Assembly (NCBI GenBank): GCA_963799085.1
Contig: CAWCWA010000020.1
Coordinates: 62,001-126,000, forward strand
Length of the DNA: 64,000 bases
Source: AP-15 sp963799085
GTDB taxonomy: Bacteria; Pseudomonadota; Alphaproteobacteria; ATCC43930; CGMCC-115725
Direction: 5' to 3'
Below, in pieces: positions 1-8,563 of the stretch (position 1 is its first letter; every line of letters begins with the position of its first letter). The translations under genes were made by a program, and so were the position numbers. The notes below the pieces were generated by a model, which was not told the DNA's origin, made no database searches, and was given only the letters and a program-made list of their open reading frames with translations.

Positions 1-732
1 GTCGCCTCGCAGATCAGCCCGTCCGGCATGACGCTCGCCGGCAAGCACGGCATCGGCGTCATCTCGATCGGCTCGATGTCGAGCGAGGGGCTGAACGCGC
101 TGGCGACGCAATGGAGCTTCGCCGAGACCGCCGCCCGGAAGCACGGGCAGACCGTCGACCGCAAGAATTGGCGCGTGCTCCTCTCCTGGCATATCGCCGA
201 GACCCGCGAGAAGGCGCGCGCCGAAGCCCGCCACGGCCTCTTGCGGCACCACAACGAATACATCGTCGGTACATTGCAGCGGCCGGGCGCGGAGCCCTTC
301 AGCGACCCCGACGAAGCGGTCGACAAGACGGCCTTCGGGAACGGCGCGGCGGCGACGATCGGCACGCCCGACGACCTGGTGGAGCGGATCAAATCGGTCC
401 TCGAGATCAGCGGCGGCTTCGGCACGCTCGTCGGCTTTGTCCACGATTGGGCGAACCCGGAAAACACGATGCGCAGCTGGGACATGGTCGCGCGCTACGT
501 CGTGCCGGAGATCAACGGCTATCTCGCCAAACTGCGCCAATCGCGCGATTTCGTCGCCACCAACCGCGGCGTCTTCGACCGCGCCAAGGAGGCGATCATG
601 GCGAAGATCACCGAAAACGAGGCGGCGGTGGCGGCGCTTGCTAAGACCAGGGGCTCGCGGCTCGGCGACGTGGCCTCCGCCAGTAACGCGATCGATTTCG
701 ACAAGGCCCGCGCGCGATCGGCGGCAGAGTGA
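1..732 (+). CDS. LLM-class flavin-dependent oxidoreductase, 5' end missing
   Basis: The frame is open from the first base, so the start lies outside the window. The roughly 243 visible residues look like the C-terminal half of a bacterial luciferase-like (LLM) monooxygenase: a strand GIGVISIG, a helical part with WSFAETAARKHG, then a lid-like stretch with HHNEYIVGTLQRPG, and a C-terminal region that in the family closes the TIM barrel. Such enzymes use FMNH2 from a partner reductase to oxidise a small substrate; the substrate cannot be read here. It ends 20 bp before a dehydrogenase gene on the same strand, so the two may be cotranscribed. Confidence 0.75.
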   Translation, partial: VASQISPSGMTLAGKHGIGVISIGSMSSEGLNALATQWSFAETAARKHGQTVDRKNWRVLLSWHIAETREKARAEARHGLLRHHNEYIVGTLQRPGAEPFSDPDEAVDKTAFGNGAAATIGTPDDLVERIKSVLEISGGFGTLVGFVHDWANPENTMRSWDMVARYVVPEINGYLAKLRQSRDFVATNRGVFDRAKEAIMAKITENEAAVAALAKTRGSRLGDVASASNAIDFDKARARSAAE

Positions 733-752
733 CGCGAGCCAGGGAAAAAATC

Positions 753-1689
753 ATGGCGCTGCTCATCGTCAATCTCGATCGACAAATCGGCAACGCACAA
801 GCCTGGCGCGATACGGTCGCCGAACTGCTCCCGGGGCTGGAACTTCGCATCTTCCCGGATTTGGGAGACGTGAGCGACATCGAGTATCTGGCGTTTATCC
901 GCCCGGATTTCGACGCGATTCCGGCATTGCCGAAGCTGAAGGCGATGTTCAGCCGCTCCGCCGGGGTGGAGGCGTTCCTGCATCATCCGAAATTGCCGAA
1001 GGTTCCGCTCGGCAAGATCGAGCCGCCGGGCGGCGACCCGATGATGACCGAATACGTCGTCATGCACGTGCTGCGCTTTCATCGCGACATGCCGGGCTAT
1101 CAGGCGGCCCAGGCCAATCGCGAATGGCTGAGGAAGAGGATCGTCCGGCCCGAGGAGCGGCGGGTCGGGTTTCTCGGCTTCGGCATGATGGCGAAAGCGC
1201 CGGCATTGGTGCTGAAGTCGCTCGGATTTCCGGTATCGGCCTGGGTGCGCTCGCCGCGGGAGAAGGAGGAGGTGCCGATCTTTCACGGCCCCGGCCAGCT
1301 CGAGCCGTTTCTCAACCAGACCGACATCGCCGTCTGCCTGCTTGCCGCTGACACGGGAAACCGAAGGCATCTTCTGCGCGTGCACCTTCGCGATGATGCC
1401 GAGAGGGGCGATGGTTATTAATGTCGGGCGCGGGGGACATGTGGTGGTCGAAGATCTGGTCCGGGCGCTCAATTCGGGGCAGCTGGCCTACGCCGCCTTG
1501 GATGCGCATCAGCCCGAGCCGTTGCCGCCCGAAAGCCCGCTCTGGCTGCACCCAAAAATCACCGTGATGCCGCATGTGGCGAGGCGCCCGACGGTGCAGC
1601 AACTCGTGACCGAGATCGCCGCCAACATCCGAAGCCTCGAATCCGGCGGCGGGTTGTTGCAGGAAATCGACCGCACCTTGGAGTATTAG
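753..1689 (+). CDS. GhrA-like 2-hydroxyacid dehydrogenase (frameshifted as sequenced)
   Basis: Glyoxylate/hydroxypyruvate reductase A-type NAD(P)-dependent dehydrogenase that reduces 2-ketoacids to D-2-hydroxyacids in the cytoplasm. The ATG follows AGGGA. The first frame gives the N-terminal domain and a dinucleotide loop GFLGFGMMAK; the second frame gives LPLTRETEG, INVGRG (catalytic Arg), PEPLP (Glu side) and MPHVAR (catalytic His). The frame changes at the TT at 1342-1343: deleting one T gives VCLLPLTRETEG, as expected for the family. Total length after repair is about 311 residues, normal for GhrA. I infer a sequencing insertion rather than a dead gene. Confidence 0.75.
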
Positions 1690-1777
1690 GTCGAATCGAA
1701 GGAATTGGCCGGGGTGGCTCGCGTCTGAGCAGCGACCCAAACCCGACATCCGCGGGTATGGGCAGCGCCCCGGCGCT

Positions 1778-2362
1778 TCAGGCGATCCCGAGCCCGCCGC
1801 GCAGATCGGCCAGCACCTGGTCGCGCGAGCGGGTCTGCCAGCGGCGGCGGCGGCCGATCGGCTCGTTCTCGATCTCGGGGAAGACCTTGCAGGCGGCGAA
1901 GACCGGGCCGGGCTGGCCGAGGATGTCGGGGAGCGCGCGCTCGAAATCGGCGAGTTCGGTAAAGGCGAAGGTGCTGGGATAGCCGGCGGCGCGGGCGAGC
2001 GCGTCATAGGCGACATGGTCGGCGTTCGGCACCGGCTGGCCGCCCGTCGTCGCGTAGACGCCGTTGTCGATCAGGAAATGGCAGAAATTGGCCGGGGCCT
2101 GCTCGGCGATCGTGACCAGCATGCCAAGGCTCATCAGGATGTCGCCCTCGGAATCGAAGAGCACGACCTTTTTCTCGGGCCGGGCCAACGCCAGCCCCAG
2201 CCCGAAGCCGGCATGGCCGCCCATCGCCGGATCGCCGAGCGGCGCGTCGAGGTTCGGCTGCGTCGAGAGATCGACCCAGAAGCGGCCGCCGCGGCCGGGG
2301 ATGACGATGGCATCGCCGCGGTAGGGTGCGAAGGCCTTCAGCATGTCGGCGGTGTGCATCAT
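1778..2362 (-). CDS. TPP-dependent decarboxylase, pyrophosphate-binding (beta) subunit
   Basis: C-terminal-type thiamine pyrophosphate enzyme domain of 194 residues, resembling the beta subunit of sulfopyruvate/phosphonopyruvate decarboxylases. The TPP/Mg motif reads SEGDILMSLG followed about 25 residues later by IDNGVYATTGGQ, i.e. the usual GDG...N pattern with GD preceded by E. It starts 14 bp after the stop of the alpha-type subunit gene and surely forms a heterodimer with it. These enzymes decarboxylate a 3-substituted pyruvate to an aldehyde; the actual substrate is not decidable from sequence. Neighbouring hydroxyacid dehydrogenase genes suit 2-ketoacid metabolism. Confidence 0.75.
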   Translation of the reverse strand: MMHTADMLKAFAPYRGDAIVIPGRGGRFWVDLSTQPNLDAPLGDPAMGGHAGFGLGLALARPEKKVVLFDSEGDILMSLGMLVTIAEQAPANFCHFLIDNGVYATTGGQPVPNADHVAYDALARAAGYPSTFAFTELADFERALPDILGQPGPVFAACKVFPEIENEPIGRRRRWQTRSRDQVLADLRGGLGIA

Positions 2363-2376
2363 CGCAAGGCCGCTCC

Positions 2377-2895
2377 TTACCGGTTGAAGCCGTGATATTC
2401 ATCGCCGACCAGCACGACGACCGGGCGCCTGGTGCGCTCCGCCTCGGCGAAGGCGGTCGATATGCGTTCGGCATCGGCGTCGCTCTCGACGAGGTAGTAG
2501 TTGAGCCCGAAGGCCATCAGAAACTTCTCGGTATAGGTCGCCGCGGTGTCCTGCGTCACGCCATGCCGGGTCCAGCCGCGATAGCCGACCATCAGCACGA
2601 CCGGCACGTTGAGCCCCAAGAGCCAACCGCGGATCGAATCGCCCGATTCCATCATGCCGGTATTCTGGATCAGGATCAGCGGCTTCGCTCCGCCCGCCGC
2701 GATCCCCGCCGCGATCGAGCAGGCATGGCCCTCGCGGCTGACGCCGACAAGGCGCAATGACGGCTCAGCCTTCATCAGGAGGTAGAGCCAGTTGGTTTCG
2801 CTGTCGGGGAGCCACACGACGTGCGTGACACCGTTCTTCTTCATTTCGCCCAGCACCGTTTCCGGGCTCAGCGCCACCACCCCCGCATCGCTCAT
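2377..2895 (-). CDS. TPP-dependent decarboxylase, N-terminal (alpha) subunit
   Basis: 172 residues matching the PYR (N-terminal) domain of split TPP decarboxylases: THVVWLPDSETNWLY, then the cofactor-activating glutamate region GVSREGHACSIAAG and the QNTGMMESGDSIRG segment typical of sulfopyruvate decarboxylase alpha. I chose the ATG at 2895 because GAGGGAAGAG lies just upstream; the frame continues further upstream but without family similarity. First gene of a two-gene operon with the beta subunit (14 bp gap), transcribed divergently from the universal stress protein gene. Confidence 0.75.
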   Translation of the reverse strand: MSDAGVVALSPETVLGEMKKNGVTHVVWLPDSETNWLYLLMKAEPSLRLVGVSREGHACSIAAGIAAGGAKPLILIQNTGMMESGDSIRGWLLGLNVPVVLMVGYRGWTRHGVTQDTAATYTEKFLMAFGLNYYLVESDADAERISTAFAEAERTRRPVVVLVGDEYHGFNR

Positions 2896-3049
2896 CTCTC
2901 TTCCCTCAGCCGCCGACTTTGTTGCTCCAGCATAGATTGCCGCCGACGGTAAAGCGACCCGTGAGCGCCGCCAAACCGCTATGCGGTGACTTTGTCGCCC
3001 CTCTTCGCCTATTCTGGATGGGGGCGCTGCGGGAACGAGGGAGACGGCA

Positions 3050-3949
3050 ATGGCGATCAAGGATCTGCTGGTCACGGTCGAGCCGACGACGGCCGGCGAG
3101 GCGCGCCAGACATTGGCGTTCAACCTCGCCCGGGCGCAGGGCGCCTATCTGACGGGCGTCCTGACCCTGCCGCACGAGCATGGCGCCGCGACCGCCGCGG
3201 ATTTTCCCGGCATGCCGCCCTTGCCGACCGACGGCATGATCAGTGTGGTCGCCGAGGGGGTGAGCCGCAGCGGCTACCCGGCGACGCCGCCCGCCTCCAC
3301 GGAATTGCGCCAGGCGGAATGGGCGGACGCGGCGGAACTGCAATTCAAGACGGAACTGCGCCAGTTCGGCGTCGCGGGCGAATGCCACGTCTTTGGCCCG
3401 CGCGAGACCGAGCCCCTGGTCGAGCTCGCGAAATCAGTCGATCTGGCGATCCTCGGCCAGCACTCGCCCGAGGCGGCCGCGGCGGGTGCGGTGCGTCCCG
3501 AGGACGTCATCGTCGCCGCCGGCCGGCCGGTGCTCGTCGTCCCCTACGCCGGAACCTTTGCCGAGACCGGCAAGCGGACGCTCGTCGCCTGGGACGACAG
3601 CCGCGAGGCGGTGCGCGCATTGCACGACGCATTGCCGCTGCTCGCCGCCGCCGAAATGGTGACGCTCGTCTTTGTCGGCGCCCGCGAGGCCGCGCTCGAG
3701 CGGCGGAAGCCGGCACTCGAACGCATGATCCGCCATCTGCGGCATCACGGTGTCGCGGCAAGACTGGAGGAGACGATCCGCGGCGACATCGCGATCTCGG
3801 ACCTCCTCTTGTCGCGCGCCGCCGACCTCGCCGCCGATCTGATCGTCGCCGGGGCCTATCACCACTCGCAATTGCGCGAAGCCCTGATCGGCGGGGTCAG
3901 CCGCGAGTTGCTGCAGCACATGACGGTGCCGGTGCTGCTGTCGCACTGA
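3050..3949 (+). CDS. Universal stress protein (tandem UspA domains)
   Basis: 299 residues, the length of two fused Usp domains. The N-terminal domain begins IKDLLVTVEPT and the C-terminal domain ends with ELLQHMTVPVLLSH, the characteristic last strand of UspA folds; the middle GKRTLVAWDDSREA starts the second domain. An ATP loop is only partly recognisable (GGVSREL near the end). Cytoplasmic stress-survival protein of unspecified partner. A GAGGGAGACGGCA Shine-Dalgarno region precedes the ATG. Convergent with the DUF5681 gene downstream. Confidence 0.8.
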   Translation: MAIKDLLVTVEPTTAGEARQTLAFNLARAQGAYLTGVLTLPHEHGAATAADFPGMPPLPTDGMISVVAEGVSRSGYPATPPASTELRQAEWADAAELQFKTELRQFGVAGECHVFGPRETEPLVELAKSVDLAILGQHSPEAAAAGAVRPEDVIVAAGRPVLVVPYAGTFAETGKRTLVAWDDSREAVRALHDALPLLAAAEMVTLVFVGAREAALERRKPALERMIRHLRHHGVAARLEETIRGDIAISDLLLSRAADLAADLIVAGAYHHSQLREALIGGVSRELLQHMTVPVLLSH

Positions 3950-3997
3950 CCCCGCTGCACCCGGATCAAGGGAGCCCGTTCGAGGTCGTGCTACCGA

Positions 3998-4510
3998 TCA
4001 GCGGCCGTGGTCGGCAGCGCGGGTTTGTTCGAGGTCGGTGAGGCGGCGGTCGAAATCGCTGGTTTCGATCGCCCTGAGATAAGTTTCGACGGTCTGCGAG
4101 AGGGCGTACGCCTCGCCGGCGGTGATCCGGCCGCGCGCGGCGGCGGCGAGGAGGGCGGCCATGGCACCCGCGATGTCCGAAGCGCCGCTGATCGGCGGCA
4201 AATCCAGCATGACCGGCTGTTCGCGGCGGGGCGCGACGGTGCGGTCGAGGCAGAGCCGCAACGCCGCGGGGTCGCCGTCGAGCGCCATCTCGACCGCCTT
4301 CCGCGCGAGGTTCTCCGCTTCGCCGTCAAGCAATACCGCCGCTGCACGCGTCCCGCGATTGACCCTGCCGCGCGGCCTTCCCGCCGGATTGCCCGACTGC
4401 CCCTTGACAAACGGCCTTCCGCGCGGCCTGCCGCATTTTGCTGTTTTTGCTGTTATTTGCAACGAATTATCAGCAAAATCTCCGTCCATAGTCCTACTCA
4501 CCCCGTCCAA
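3998..4510 (-). CDS. DUF5681 domain protein
   Basis: 170 residues. The N-terminal part carries the DUF5681 signature RGRPFVKGQSGNPAGRPRG, a basic, Gly/Pro-rich segment seen in phage- and island-associated proteins of unknown role. The C-terminal half is helical (ENLARKAVEMALDGDPAAL). The same leader and N-terminus recur in broken form at 31.7 kb, and the leader with only the start of the coding sequence at 52.5 kb, so this is the only complete copy here. Start could be this ATG or the one 21 bases further in (MDGDFADNS). No function is assigned. Confidence 0.7.
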   Translation of the reverse strand: MDGVSRTMDGDFADNSLQITAKTAKCGRPRGRPFVKGQSGNPAGRPRGRVNRGTRAAAVLLDGEAENLARKAVEMALDGDPAALRLCLDRTVAPRREQPVMLDLPPISGASDIAGAMAALLAAAARGRITAGEAYALSQTVETYLRAIETSDFDRRLTDLEQTRAADHGR

Positions 4511-4632
4511 GCCCTAGCCGACAGGGGTATTGCCACCATGCAATTATGGCAATTTTACCATCGCCGTTCCGGCAAGAGCCCGAAGTGCGCAGCGCCGGGC
4601 AAAATGGAAATTGGCGATAGTGTGTCCGATGA
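4344..4632 (-). repeat. DUF5681 leader/5' coding repeat, copy A
   Basis: About 285 bp, read on the minus strand, shared with the plus-strand copy at 31658-31942 and partly with 52541-52673. It holds the noncoding leader (GCCAATTTCC..., CATAATTGCATGGT, CCCCTGTCGGC.AGGGCTTGGAC) and the first third of the coding sequence. In this copy the leader contains ATTGCC...GGCAAT flanking TAATTGCATG, a possible operator or hairpin. Comparison was made by eye. Confidence 0.65.
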
Positions 4633-4746
4633 CGTTAAATTCTGGAAAATCTGCCCTGTTCGCCAGACCGTGTTTCCCCGATATTTCGGTAAAGGTGCGG
4701 ATAGCCTAGGCTTTTGGGTAGCCCGTTCGATGCAAAATATCACTCA

Positions 4747-5676
4747 GTGTCCGACTGAGAATCGGCAAGGTTGTATCATGACCGCGCCAATCGCCTTATG
4801 AGAAGCTGGACCGAGGCCAGATAGAGCCAGGCTTTAGCGCTGGCGATCGTGGACTCGAAGTCTTTGGCGAGGCGTCGGTTCCGGTTGAGCCAGGCGAGGG
4901 TGCGCTCGACTACCCAGCGCCGGGGAAGGGCTTCAAAACCGCTGGCCTGTGCGGTTCGTTTGATAATCTCGATTGTCCAGCGGCCAAACTTGGCAAGCGC
5001 CTGCCGCAGTTTGTCGCCGGCATAAGCGCTGTCGGCGAAGAGATGACGCAGCCACGGGAATAGATCGTAAAGGTCTTGCACCACCAGCACGGCGCCGTCG
5101 CGGTCCTGCACATCGGCGGGGTGGATCGCCGCTCCGACCAGCAAGCCCAGAGTATCGGTGATGATATGGCGCTTGCGGCCCTTGATCTTCTTGCCCGCAT
5201 CATAGCCGCGCGGCCCCCCGCTCTCGGTGGTCTTGACCGATTGGCTGTCAATGACCCCGGCGGAAGGGCTCGGTTCTCGCCCAGCCGCCTCGCGGGTCTG
5301 CAGCAGAAGCTCGAAATTGATCCGCTCCAGAACGCCGCCGTCCCGCCACGCATAGAAATAGTGTTGCACCGTCGTGAACGGCGGAAAATCGCGCGGCAAC
5401 TGGCGCCACTGGCAGCCGGTTCGGGCGATGTAGAGGATCGCATTGAAGATCGCTCGCAGATCGACCGTGCGCGGGCGCCCCAATCGCTGCTTTCCCGGAA
5501 GCCGCGGCTCGACCAGCCGCCATTCGCCATCCCTCACATTGCTTGCGTAGCCCGGTCCGGCACGCTCATACTTCGGACGAGTGATTTCAGTCCACACGTT
5601 GTGCCCCGCTGCTTGCTAGACACAACCACCGTGCCACAACCGACTGAAATCACTCAACTCATTTTCGGTCAGACAC
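4747..5676. mobile_element. IS5-family insertion sequence, IS1031 subgroup, complete
   Basis: 930 bp. The ends are imperfect inverted repeats, GTGTCCGACTGAGAAT at the left against GTGTCTGACCGAAAAT read inward from the right. A 3-bp duplication TCA flanks both ends (4744-4746 and 5677-5679), the TNA target expected for IS1031-type elements. It encodes one transposase on the minus strand and lies within codon 6 of a DUF4145 gene. Confidence 0.88.
4776..5597 (-). CDS. IS5-family (IS1031-type) transposase
   Basis: 273 residues with the single-ORF layout of IS1031 transposases: N-terminal MWTEITRPKYERAG, the DUF4096-like YIARTGCQWRQLPRDFPP helix region, and a DDE catalytic core with Asp in GVIDSQSVKT, Asp in LFADSAYAGDK and Glu in RRWVVERTLAWLNR (the Y(2)R(3)E(6)R motif). 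The reading frame is intact, so the element may be active. Spans nearly the whole IS. Confidence 0.92.
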   Translation of the reverse strand: MWTEITRPKYERAGPGYASNVRDGEWRLVEPRLPGKQRLGRPRTVDLRAIFNAILYIARTGCQWRQLPRDFPPFTTVQHYFYAWRDGGVLERINFELLLQTREAAGREPSPSAGVIDSQSVKTTESGGPRGYDAGKKIKGRKRHIITDTLGLLVGAAIHPADVQDRDGAVLVVQDLYDLFPWLRHLFADSAYAGDKLRQALAKFGRWTIEIIKRTAQASGFEALPRRWVVERTLAWLNRNRRLAKDFESTIASAKAWLYLASVQLLIRRLARS

Positions 5677-6340
5677 TCAGGCTCACTGCAACAGATGTGG
5701 TTGTTCCACAAACCACGACATCATCGGTACTGAGAAGCAGGAAGATGAAGACGAAGAGAACGATTTGCGCTGGTTCGATCTGTACGAGATGCTTAAGTGT
5801 CGTGGGTGTGGCAGCGTTACCATGCGGTACACATCCGGCAACTCGGGGGATGAACGTCGCGGGATCGTCTATTACCCGCCTGCGATAGCGCGACGTGCGC
5901 CTGTTTGGGTTGATGACCAACTATATAAATTATTCGGAGCAGCTTCTCCTGTTCCTGCTCCTGTTTGCGCTCTGATGCGGGAGGTCTACACGGCGGCTCA
6001 CAATAATTCGCGCAGGCTTGCCGCAATGGGCATCAGGGCTGCGCTTGAGAGCGTCATGATCGAAAAGGTCGGTGATCAACGCAGCTTCAAGGCCAACGTG
6101 GATGCGCTTCAGCAAGCTGGCTACTTGTCGGTGCGCCAAGCACTCAGTCTCAATTCTATATTGGAAGCCGGACATGCTACGATCCATCGCGGGTGGGAGC
6201 CTACCGACCTCGATGTTGATACGCTTCTCGACATAGCCGAAAGCATTATTGCGGTAGTCTACCTACACGAGCATCGTGTGCGAGATCTTGATAAGAATGT
6301 CCCAAAGCGCCCGCGACCGGCGTCGCGCCAGCAACCATGA

Positions 6341-6761
6341 CAAATCCGGATTGTCTCATCGCGCCCGAGCGCCATGTGTCACCACATGCCGAGAACCTCC
6401 CGCTGGACCGGATTATCAACTGCACCACCCGCAGCATCGCCAATTGACCCACGGGTGCGGCAGGAAATGGATCAGCTTGGATTGCGGTCGTGAAGATACG
6501 ACTTGCGGCAGCGCTTCAGCAGGGGAGAGAGCGTGTGCCCGTGCAGAGACCGGGCGTGCTCGGTTAGGCTCCGACATGCAATCAGGTGGTGGAATGGGTT
6601 AGCTGCAAGGAATCTGAAAAAGAACGAAGGGAACGTGGCCTGCAAAGATGGACACTGGCCGTCGCCGTCATCGCCGCTCTTGCCGCCACCAGCGCCGCAC
6701 TTGTTCCGGTAGATGTTCTTGATGCAGCTATATTACGATTATTTCATCTATGAGAGAGAGG
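6341..6761. other. Intergenic region with no recognised gene
   Basis: About 420 bp between the DUF4145 remnant and the small secreted-protein remnant. Short open frames on the plus strand here show no family features. I see no tRNA, hairpin terminator or repeat that I can support. Confidence 0.4.
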
Positions 6762-7228
6762 TCACTCTTCCATATAGGGCTTTACCAACATCTCCCACTC
6801 TGCCTCTGAATTACAAATTATCTCTCGGACTCGGCAATTCATGCGTATGAATTTCTCTCCTTGCTTTTCCAAGAAAAATATTCCGTACTCTCTGTTTTCA
6901 TTGATGTCCGATAATGTTATAATCGTAGTTGCAAATCCACGATATTTTCCACTTGTCAATTGTACTTATTTAACATAAAAAAGCATTTATTGAATTTTTG
7001 GCTATAGTGATCTTCGAACTCGTAACTTACCAAGCCGTGTTTTGTCGAGCTGACGCCGTTCCCATATTCCTTCTCAAAACGCTCCTTCGCTTGCTTGCCA
7101 CAACGTTCTTGCAATTCATACTGTTCTTTGTTCGGTTCTGCATTGAGAGTAGTAGGAGACGTGACAACAATAAGCAGGACTGCGAAGATCCAATTCCTGA
7201 AGCGGGGAGGACGAGCACGATGTCTCAC
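6762..7228 (-). pseudogene. Small secreted protein of unknown function, frameshifted
   Basis: From a GTG at 7228 the frame reads a signal-peptide-like segment (RNWIFAVLLIVVTSPTTLNA), then EQYELQERCGKQAKERF and KFNKCFFMLN, and stops. A second frame starting at about 6959 carries TTIITLSDINENREYG and ends SEAEWEMLVKPYMEE. The two parts read as one small cysteine-containing secreted protein known from Bradyrhizobium-like bacteria. Here the shift equals a loss of one base (or a gain of two), unlike the +1 errors elsewhere in the window, and the region is strikingly AT-rich, so this may be genuine decay of a transferred gene. Confidence 0.5.
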
Positions 7229-7271
7229 GCTGTGAGCCGCGAAATCGCCGCCGGGCTGACGTTGTAGCAAG

Positions 7272-7494
7272 CGTAGGATGGGTTGAGCGGAGCGAAACCC
7301 ATCACCTTTCCCCGAAGGCGCGAGCCTCCCCTTCCTCAATCGTTCGGATAGGCACCTAGCTGCACCCGGGACAAAACGAGTGGCATGGCCGGTATTGCAC
7401 GCCCGCGCTTCGCGGGGCTGAGGGATTTTTTGCACCTGCACCTGCCGGCCGCGCCAAGATGCCATGGGTTTCGCGTCACTCAACCCATCCTACG
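7272..7494. repeat. Long inverted repeat with 31-bp arms
   Basis: Arms at 7272-7302 and 7464-7494 are inverted copies matching at 27 of 31 positions (outer part CGTAGGATGGGTTGAG, inner part GCGAAACCCAT). Inside them lie further inverted pieces (TGGCATGGCCGG near 7381 against CCGGCC...GATGCCA near 7446). The GGATGGGTTGAG...AAACCCAT motif is typical of dispersed intergenic repeats in proteobacteria. No gene lies between 7229 and 7692. Confidence 0.6.
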
Positions 7495-7692
7495 TTACTG
7501 TGCCCTTGATCGGGCAACGCAAGCAAATTTCCCGAAAATCTTAATTTTTTGGCAATTCGCCGAATTGGGCAGCCGAAGTGGCCGTCATGGCCTCGGATGC
7601 CGTGAGACGTGGATCACCGGGTCAAGCCCGGTGAAGGCGAATTCGGCGGCGTGGCGAGGATCGCCGGAGCGAGGCCGGGGAAAAGGATTTGG

Positions 7693-8349
7693 TCAGAGAG
7701 CGCCGGGCGAGGCGACTGCGGGCCAGGCGGGGTTGGCAGGGGCGCGGCGGCGGGGTGCGGTTGGCTGGCCTGCGAGAGCGGCGAGGAGGCGATCGAAATG
7801 GCGAGCGTCGTCGGCGAAAGCGAAGCCTTGCGCCGCCTCGGCGAAGGCGAAGTATTGCCGGCGCGGCAAGGGCGTTGAGGTGATCCAGGGGAGGGTGGCG
7901 GTTGGCGGCGGCGGCTCCGGGCTGGCGGGCGGCGCGGAGGGGGCGGAGGGGCGGCGTTCGGCGGTGGGGGCGGCGGCGGGGGCTTCGCCGAGCAGCCCCT
8001 TCAGGCGATGGGCGATGCGCAACGCCGTCTTGTGCGTGACTTCGAGCCGCTGGTGCAATTGGTGCGCGCTGATCCGGCCGTGCGACGCGGTCAACAGAAA
8101 GCACGCCTGGAACCATTTGGTCAGCGGCACGTGGCTGCCTTCGAACATCGTGCCCATCGTGGCGCGGAACTGCTTGCGGCAGGTGCAGCAGAAGCGCAGC
8201 CCGGCGCGCGCCCCCTTGCCGGTGACCTGGCCGATGCGGTCGCAGGCACCGCAATGCGGGCAGACCGGGCCATTCGGCCAGACGATTTCCTCGAGCCTGG
8301 CGTGGGCCGCCGCCTCGCTCCAGAAACAGGGCTGCGCGTAGACGCTCAT
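7693..8349 (-). CDS. IS1595-type zinc-ribbon/HTH protein lacking the DDE domain
   Basis: 218 residues. The first about 110 match the N-terminus of IS1595/ISXO2-type transposases: WPNGPVCPHCG, then FCCTCRKQF (a CxxC...CxxC zinc ribbon), MGTMFEGSHVPLTKW and a helix-turn-helix ISAHQLHQRLEVTHKTA. Where the DDE nuclease should follow, there is instead a Pro/Ala-rich linker and a short tail (FAEAAQGFAFADDARHFDRLLAAL). The ATG at 8349 has GGAG nine bases upstream. It may be a domesticated DNA-binding derivative or a transposase truncated by deletion; the tail does not look like frameshifted DDE sequence. Confidence 0.6.
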   Translation of the reverse strand: MSVYAQPCFWSEAAAHARLEEIVWPNGPVCPHCGACDRIGQVTGKGARAGLRFCCTCRKQFRATMGTMFEGSHVPLTKWFQACFLLTASHGRISAHQLHQRLEVTHKTALRIAHRLKGLLGEAPAAAPTAERRPSAPSAPPASPEPPPPTATLPWITSTPLPRRQYFAFAEAAQGFAFADDARHFDRLLAALAGQPTAPRRRAPANPAWPAVASPGAL

Positions 8350-8500
8350 GACGAATCGCTCCGGAAGCTCTTTCGGCCGGGCCGGGATCTCCGAAGGCAA
8401 ATTGTCCGTAAAACCCTTAAGATCGCATTAGCGGAAAACGCTCAACTATCGCGATTGTCAATGACCGGCCCCGCCGGCGCGGAGGTTCCTCCTCACCCTA

Positions 8501-8524
8501 CCCTCTCCTCCCGGGAGGAGAGGG
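8501..8524. repeat. Perfect 24-bp palindrome (possible bidirectional terminator)
   Basis: CCCTCTCCTCCC followed directly by GGGAGGAGAGGG. It lies between the 3' end of the aminotransferase gene (8564) and the start of the zinc-ribbon protein gene (8349). There is no clear T-run, so a dispersed palindromic repeat is as likely as a terminator. Confidence 0.5.
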
Positions 8525-8563
8525 CAGAAAAGAGAGCGGGGGGAGGTCGAAAAGAGAAATTGC

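Larger units (their letters stand above)
4730..6340 (+). pseudogene. DUF4145 zinc-ribbon protein gene interrupted by an IS1031-type element
   Basis: Removing the IS (4747-5676) and one TCA target copy joins ATG at 4730 in frame to the reading frame that runs to 6340. The rejoined start reads MQNITQAHCNRCGC and continues to LYEMLKCRGCGSV, giving a CxxC...CxxC zinc ribbon followed by a helical DUF4145 domain (RQALSLNSILEAGHATIHRG). The intact product would have 225 residues. DUF4145 proteins are often found with restriction enzymes or in islands; no partner remains here. The base composition is lower in GC than the neighbours. A TTG at 5765 could at most allow a shortened protein lacking the first cysteine pair. 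Confidence 0.85.
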
